Part shown: piece after piece, positions 59,434-64,000 of the stretch
Position numbering within the stretch: position 1 is the first letter of the stretch
Layout of the letters: each line of letters starts with the position of its first letter
The notes under the pieces: generated by a model
Seen by the model: only the letters and a program-made list of their open reading frames with translations
The model's database searches: none
What the model was told of the DNA's origin: nothing
Program-made: the position numbers and the translations under genes
DNA from: Aspergillus flavus
Taxonomy: Eukaryota; Ascomycota; Eurotiomycetes; Eurotiales; Aspergillaceae
Length of the DNA stretch: 64,000 bases
Reading direction: 5' to 3'
NCBI RefSeq assembly: GCF_009017415.1
Contig: NC_092403.1
Coordinates: 2,046,001-2,110,000 of the forward strand

Positions 59434-59792
59434 AACGGCCAGAGAAGAATGTAAAAAGAAAAATCAATGGGGAAAGCAAAAGAGAGTTGGCCCTCGTCCT
59501 GCCCTGGAGCTGAAGAGAGGAGTAGTTGGATGTTTCGTTGATCGAATGGAGACAGCTTCGCAAGGTGGTCACTTCCGAGGCTTGGCACCAGGCACGTTTC
59601 ATACATACAATACCGCGTCACATTGAACTCTCCGCGCCCCCACACCGCACCGCCTTTGATATCAATCAACCGTCACTATCGATACTACTGAGATTAGCTT
59701 CAGCGTGCTGCCCTTGGTCTTTGCATACGTCTTTTTCTTGTCTTACCGTCTCTGCGAATAATCCACTTTCATTTATACATTTATTAACCAAG
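59434..59792. promoter_or_regulatory. Short divergent promoter, stt3 / CSN8
   Basis: This 359-bp stretch is the only sequence between two divergent ATGs, so it must serve both genes. CT-rich tracts precede the plus-strand start. Confidence 0.6.
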
Positions 59793-60580
59793 ATGGATTT
59801 ACCTCCACTCTCCAAGGAACAACTTTCCGCAGTGCTCAAATCTAGTCGTTCACCAACCGAGCTCTACAATATTTTGGTGGAGCACGAGGGCGAGGCTTAT
59901 TTAATGTCAACATCTGATAGCAATGTATCGGAGCTCCTCAGTCTATTCTACTCGACCTTTTTCTTTGCGCATCTTCTGACAGATCAAATGTGAGTTCTAC
60001 CTACGCCCAAAGCCTGCAGAGAAGGCTCCTGGTTATACAACCAATGGTAACATCCTGGCGTTGAACAGATATGAAGCTCGCGCGATGACTCAACGAATGC
60101 CACAAGAGCTGTCTCAAAATGATCCGTCGCTCCAGAATTGTCTGACTCTCTTACGGGCTGTTTGGCAGAGGAACTATGAGTCAATCTACAAAATCTTAAG
60201 AGAGCTACCCTGGCCAGATTTCCTGCGTCCGGCGGTAGAAAGCTACGAGAGTAAGAGAAACACTTCCCCTTTGTTTCTGTCGCTGTGACTTGCTGACTAT
60301 TTTCCCAGCATATTTTCAAGAGAAAACATTGAAAGAAGTCAGCCATGCCTACGAAGCGATACGGCCTGCAACAGCTGCAAACTATCTCGGTCTCGATACT
60401 GCTGCAGCAGAACAGGGCGACCCCGCAGTGATACAGAAATTCACTGCAGTTGGGTGGGTATGGGATGAAAGCACAAGACTATTACACCCTAAACCAATCC
60501 CCACCGCACCAGAAAAGGACACTCGGTTATACGATGAAGTGAGTCAAATTATGGCGTTGATTGGGAAGCACGGGGGCTAG
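59793..60580 (+). CDS. csnH: COP9 signalosome subunit 8 (216 aa)
   Basis: Exons are 59793-59989, 60069-60250 and 60309-60580. The start is MDLPPLSKEQLSAVLKSSRS. The middle carries FFFAHLLTDQ-IYEARAMTQRM, LRAVWQRNYESIYKILRELP and WPDFLRPAVESY. The end carries FQEKTLKEVSHAYEAIRPAT, AANYLGLD and GWVWDESTRLLHPKP. This is the CSN8/PSMD8-type winged-helix PCI domain and its preceding helices. CSN8 is part of the complex that removes Nedd8 from cullins. In Aspergillus the complex controls sexual development and light-linked secondary metabolism. The A. nidulans name for the subunit is CsnH. The length matches the family. Confidence 0.87.
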
Positions 60581-61042
60581 AGGTGGACAATTCGGACACA
60601 ATATCGCATTAGAAACCCGGGAGATCCGACTGGTTGAACGAAGAGCTGAGATGGCTACGCAACAATAGACCTCCAGGTCCGTTGAATGGCGGAAACGTCT
60701 GATGAGCAATGATAAGAGTATCACCCCACCCAAGGGCGCACACAGTACAAGGGATCAGCAATGACACCAAAGCGAACAACAGAATCTCTTGCTCTTCTGG
60801 TCCAACTGTAGTGTACAGACGCACGACAGCCCAGAATATGTACAATGACTCGGAGAGGATCTCTAGTAACGTAAAAGAAAAATCATTCCTTTCGCTCGCA
60901 ATGACACGACTCTGGGAAATTAGACCAAACAATAATACATAATCGGGGGTTACCCGAACAACCTTTCTTGTACCCTAGGGGGCACGACCGTTGTACCAGA
61001 ACAGCTGTCACTCATCCTTCCGCTTTGTACCTCCCAATTTCT
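60581..61042. other. Convergent 3' flanks
   Basis: This 462-bp stretch lies between the CSN8 and ATP synthase e stops. No exon is visible. Confidence 0.5.
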
Positions 61043-61493
61043 CTAGTTCTCCCCGGCCTTCATCTTCAGGTAGGCCTCAAGGTCGAACCGGCTGTCCTCG
61101 GGATCCGTGATGACTGCAGGCAACCGTTAGCGCCGGGTCAAGTATAGCATTACCTTCGTGGGATAGATCGAAGGGGCCGTATCTCATTCAGGGCTTAGAA
61201 AGCTGGCAACATACTTCCGTTGTTCTGTGTGTCCTTGGGTGCTGTCTTCTTCTTCCATTCGGCCTTGGCCTGCTGAATCAGGCGTTCCTGGCGGGCGTAT
61301 TCACGGTCGGCTTCGGCACGCTTCGCGCTGGCGGTGATTGAGGATTGGTGGTAGGCACCGTAGAAGAGACCGGCTACGAGAGCCGAGTAGCGAAGGACCT
61401 GTAATGCGAGTATGATGCTGTCAGTTGCCCAGGGTCCATTATCAGAACGGGGCCCTTGCGGACACTCACGTTGACACCTTGTGCGGTAGCCAT
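61043..61493 (-). CDS. atp21: Mitochondrial F1Fo-ATP synthase subunit e (92 aa)
   Basis: Exons are 61493-61470 (24 nt), 61398-61215 and 61113-61043. The protein starts MATAQGVNVLRYSALVAGLF, then YGAYHQSSITASAKRAEADR, and ends ITDPEDSRFDLEAYLKMKAG. One N-terminal membrane span carries a GxxxG-like GLFYG segment, which mediates dimerisation in yeast Tim11/Atp21. A charged helix follows (EYARQERLIQQAKAEWKKK). Subunit e stabilises ATP synthase dimers and so shapes cristae. An RNA left unspliced at the last intron would end early, after GSMLPAF. All joins keep frame. Confidence 0.92.
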
Positions 61494-61840
61494 CTTTAAG
61501 ATCCTGGTCTCCGGAGCGGAATTCAAAAAAGGACAAATAAACACAGGGTAACAAGGCCGGATTCCGAGCGACCGTTTGGAGGGTATCAATTGGCAATGGC
61601 TGGCAATCGGATAGGATACTCAGAAGCTTGTTCAAGGCGAAGTTCCTGTCGCGAGTTTTTCCGGACCGTCGGGGGCCTGTGCTTATGTCATCCGCCGACC
61701 CGGACTCTGGGCGCGGGACGGGGAAGTCCAACTAACGCGCATAACATACCTTGAGACGGGAGTAAATAATCATAAACTTATAGTACCCGAACTGGTTTGG
61801 TTTGGATGGTACGTCAGCCCATCGGCTGTCTCAATTCACC
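61494..61840. promoter_or_regulatory. Short divergent promoter, ATP synthase e / dynein intermediate chain
   Basis: This 347-bp non-coding stretch lies between two divergent starts. Confidence 0.55.
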
Positions 61841-64000
61841 ATGTCATCAGCCATGCAGCAGCGAAAGGCAGAGATTCTCGCCAAAAGAGCGAAACTTGCC
61901 GAACTAAAACGACAAAGAGAGTTGCGCCAGCAGGAGTTCTCACAAAGTCGGGCCAACAGCGGTGATGCTTCCGAGGTAGGGGACATTCTTCAACACTACC
62001 AATATTTTACAGGAGAGCCATGTCTTTTTAACTCCCCCCACCAATTATAGGTTGTGTCCCCAGTTCCTAGCCGTGCCGATAGCAGAGCGGAGCTCGATGA
62101 CCTGATCTCACGTCTGGTGGACCGTCCCGGGTCGGCGTCCATAAGCCACGCAGATGGCCCCTCACGCAAAGGGAGCAGGCCGAATTCAGTGATTAGCGCT
62201 AGCCAAGTGAGCGGAGACCATGCCGAGGCTTTTATCCCTGCTGCGCGACCAGTTTCGCACTCGATCGCCGTCCAAACTGTCGGTGCAGAGCCATATCCTA
62301 CAGCACCAGCCCCTGAACCAAAACCCGAAATTGTTACATACAGCAAAGGAGTCCAGACGGATGACTCCAAACAACCACAAGGTACTTTATCGGTAGAATC
62401 CGATGACGAAGATGGGCAGGATCCTACAGGCACAGGTAAACGCCTAAGCAAGAAGGAGCGCGAGCGCGACGAAGAGATCCGGAAGAAGCTCCGCGCAGAA
62501 ATCGAGGAGGAATTGCTAGCTACGCAACAGAAGGCAGAACATGACGCCGAGGATGACTCTTCAAAACTGCGGTATCCATTGCGCACACTGGATGATGACG
62601 AACTGAAGGCTGTGACTTCTTCCGAGGATTTCCTGGACTTCGTCGAACGTTCCGCAAAGGTTATTGAGCGTGCTCTCGATGAGGAATATGACGTACTAGC
62701 GGATTATGAGCTTGGTGGACTTGATGGCGACGTGGAGGAAGATGACGAACATGGAAAGAAAAGGAGAGGCATCAGAGAGGTTTGCCAGTTTTGGGACGAA
62801 CGATGGAGCAAGAAGCGCATGATCAGCGACGTGAGCTTTTCTCCAAAGGTCTGTCACCATCGAAATTATTTTTTACCTTGTTATGCATCGCTGACTCGTC
62901 ACATATAGTTCCCAGAGCTTGTTTTAGCTGCATACACCAAAAACCCATCTGCTCCCCATGAACCGGACGGCCTGGTTCAGATTTGGAACCAACACCTGCA
63001 ATCCCGCCCCGAGTATGTGTTCCATTCTACATCCGATATCTTGGCGGCCAAGTTCTCCCCATTCCACCCTAATCTTATCGTCGGCGGTTCATATTCCGGG
63101 CAGGTCCTGCTTTGGGATACTCGGTCATCGCGCGCAGGTGGTGGTGCACCGGTACAGAAGACGCCTCTGACTGGTTCTGGGCACACTCATCCAGTTTATA
63201 GCATCTCAATCATCGGCACACAAAATGCTCATAATATACTTACTGCGTCTACGGATGGCGTAGTTTGTGGCTGGACTGTTGATATGCTGTCTCAACCTCA
63301 AGAATATCTCGAACTTTCTACTCCCCCGCCATCTAAAACCGAAGACCTCGCCCCCACGACCATGTCATTCCCACAATCCGATCCGACATTCTTTATCGTT
63401 GGTACAGAAGAAGGCGGGATTTACCCCTGCCATCGCTACGACCGAGCCGGTGCTAAGGCCGGAACCGACCACCGCCTCGCGTATCGTGGCCATGCGGCCC
63501 CTATCATGTCTACTGCCTTCCACCCGGCACGGGGCCCCGTTGATCTGGGAGACCTGATGCTAAGCTCTAGTTTGGATTGGAGCGTGAAGCTATGGCGTGT
63601 TCGGCCACCAGCAACCACAGCACCGGCCACCTCGGCCATCGCGGCGACACAGGTTGTATCTCCGATTCTGGACATTAACCGTGAAGACGTTGTCTATGAT
63701 GCCCGGTGGTCTCCCCACCGCCCTGGAGTTTTCTCCCTTGTCGACGGTGCTGGAAACCTCGAAATTTGGGACCTCTACACGGATACGGAAGTACCAGTTG
63801 TGCGGACCACGCCGTCCAAGGGCCGTGGTGGCATTTTGACGAGTAGTCTCAACAAGGTGGCCTGGGAGGAACGCGAAGGAAGGCGGATTGCCACAGGTGG
63901 ATTAGATGGGGTTGTCACCGTATTTGAGGTAGGGAAGGGTCTTAGTGGTACTCCTGAAGATGTGCCAGCCGAGGAATGGGCCGGAGTGAAGCGACTGGTT
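61841..64000 (+). CDS. nudI: Cytoplasmic dynein intermediate chain, 3' end outside window
   Basis: Exons are 61841-61975, 62051-62848 and 62909-64000 (open at the edge), giving 675 residues so far. The N-terminal helix MSSAMQQRKAEILAKRAKLA, continuing ELKRQRELRQQEF, is the p150-dynactin/NudE binding coiled coil. A Ser-rich linker carries SIAVQTVGAEPYPT and VTYSKGVQTDD, the QT-type motifs that bind the dynein light chain. KKERERDEEIRKKLRAEIEE, FVERSAKVIERAL and VCQFWDERWSKKRMISDVSF lead into a WD40 propeller. Visible blades include LVQIWNQH, GQVLLWDTRSS, GVVCGWTVD, SSLDWSVKLWRV and GNLEIWDLY. The protein links cargo adaptors to the dynein heavy chain for nuclear and vesicle movement along microtubules. 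It appears nearly complete. ATG 61841 was chosen because the frame upstream opens only from a TTG. Confidence 0.93.

Overview
The window is nuclear DNA from a filamentous ascomycete, most likely one of the Eurotiales (Aspergillus/Penicillium group). Three things point there. Genes are cut by many short introns (about 50-110 bp) with GTxxGT donors and CTAAC/CTGAC-like branch points. The gene repertoire fits, including a COP9 signalosome subunit, cytoplasmic dynein intermediate chain and Zn2Cys6 and C2H2 regulators. Spacers are long and pyrimidine-rich or carry homopolymers. The genus is inference. Exon joins below were worked out by hand from splice signals and frame continuity, and exon lengths were checked modulo 3.

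Layout. 1-8.4 kb: two C2H2 zinc-finger genes on the minus strand, each with about 3 kb of non-coding DNA upstream. 11.4-15.8 kb: a large Gln/Pro-rich coiled-coil protein. 17-26 kb: a housekeeping block with a complex I 17.8-kDa-type subunit, an Hpm1-type protein histidine methyltransferase, cystathionine gamma-lyase, RNA polymerase III subunit Rpc25/RPC8 and a NUFIP1/Rsa1-like CCCH protein. 26.7-31.1 kb: a polytopic membrane protein and a Ser/Thr-rich GPI-anchored wall protein.

33.6-44 kb is an accessory island. It holds a broken D-2-hydroxyacid dehydrogenase, an apparently intact Zn2Cys6 regulator, a frameshifted 2-oxoglutarate/Fe(II) oxygenase, an intact FAD oxidoreductase and an unknown conserved fungal protein. 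It reads as the remains of a small metabolic cluster; no PKS, NRPS or terpene synthase is visible.

44.8-64 kb is again conserved housekeeping: Nop12 (pre-rRNA processing), an Sds3/Dep1-family Rpd3L subunit, Pta1/symplekin (mRNA 3'-end formation), Coa3 (cytochrome oxidase assembly), STT3 (N-glycosylation catalytic subunit), CSN8, ATP synthase subunit e, and a dynein intermediate chain that runs off the right edge. Several of these genes have very small coding exons (6, 12, 14 or 24 nt). CACGTG palindromes lie upstream of several ribosome-biogenesis or RNA-related genes. I found no tRNA, rRNA, CRISPR array or intact transposon.
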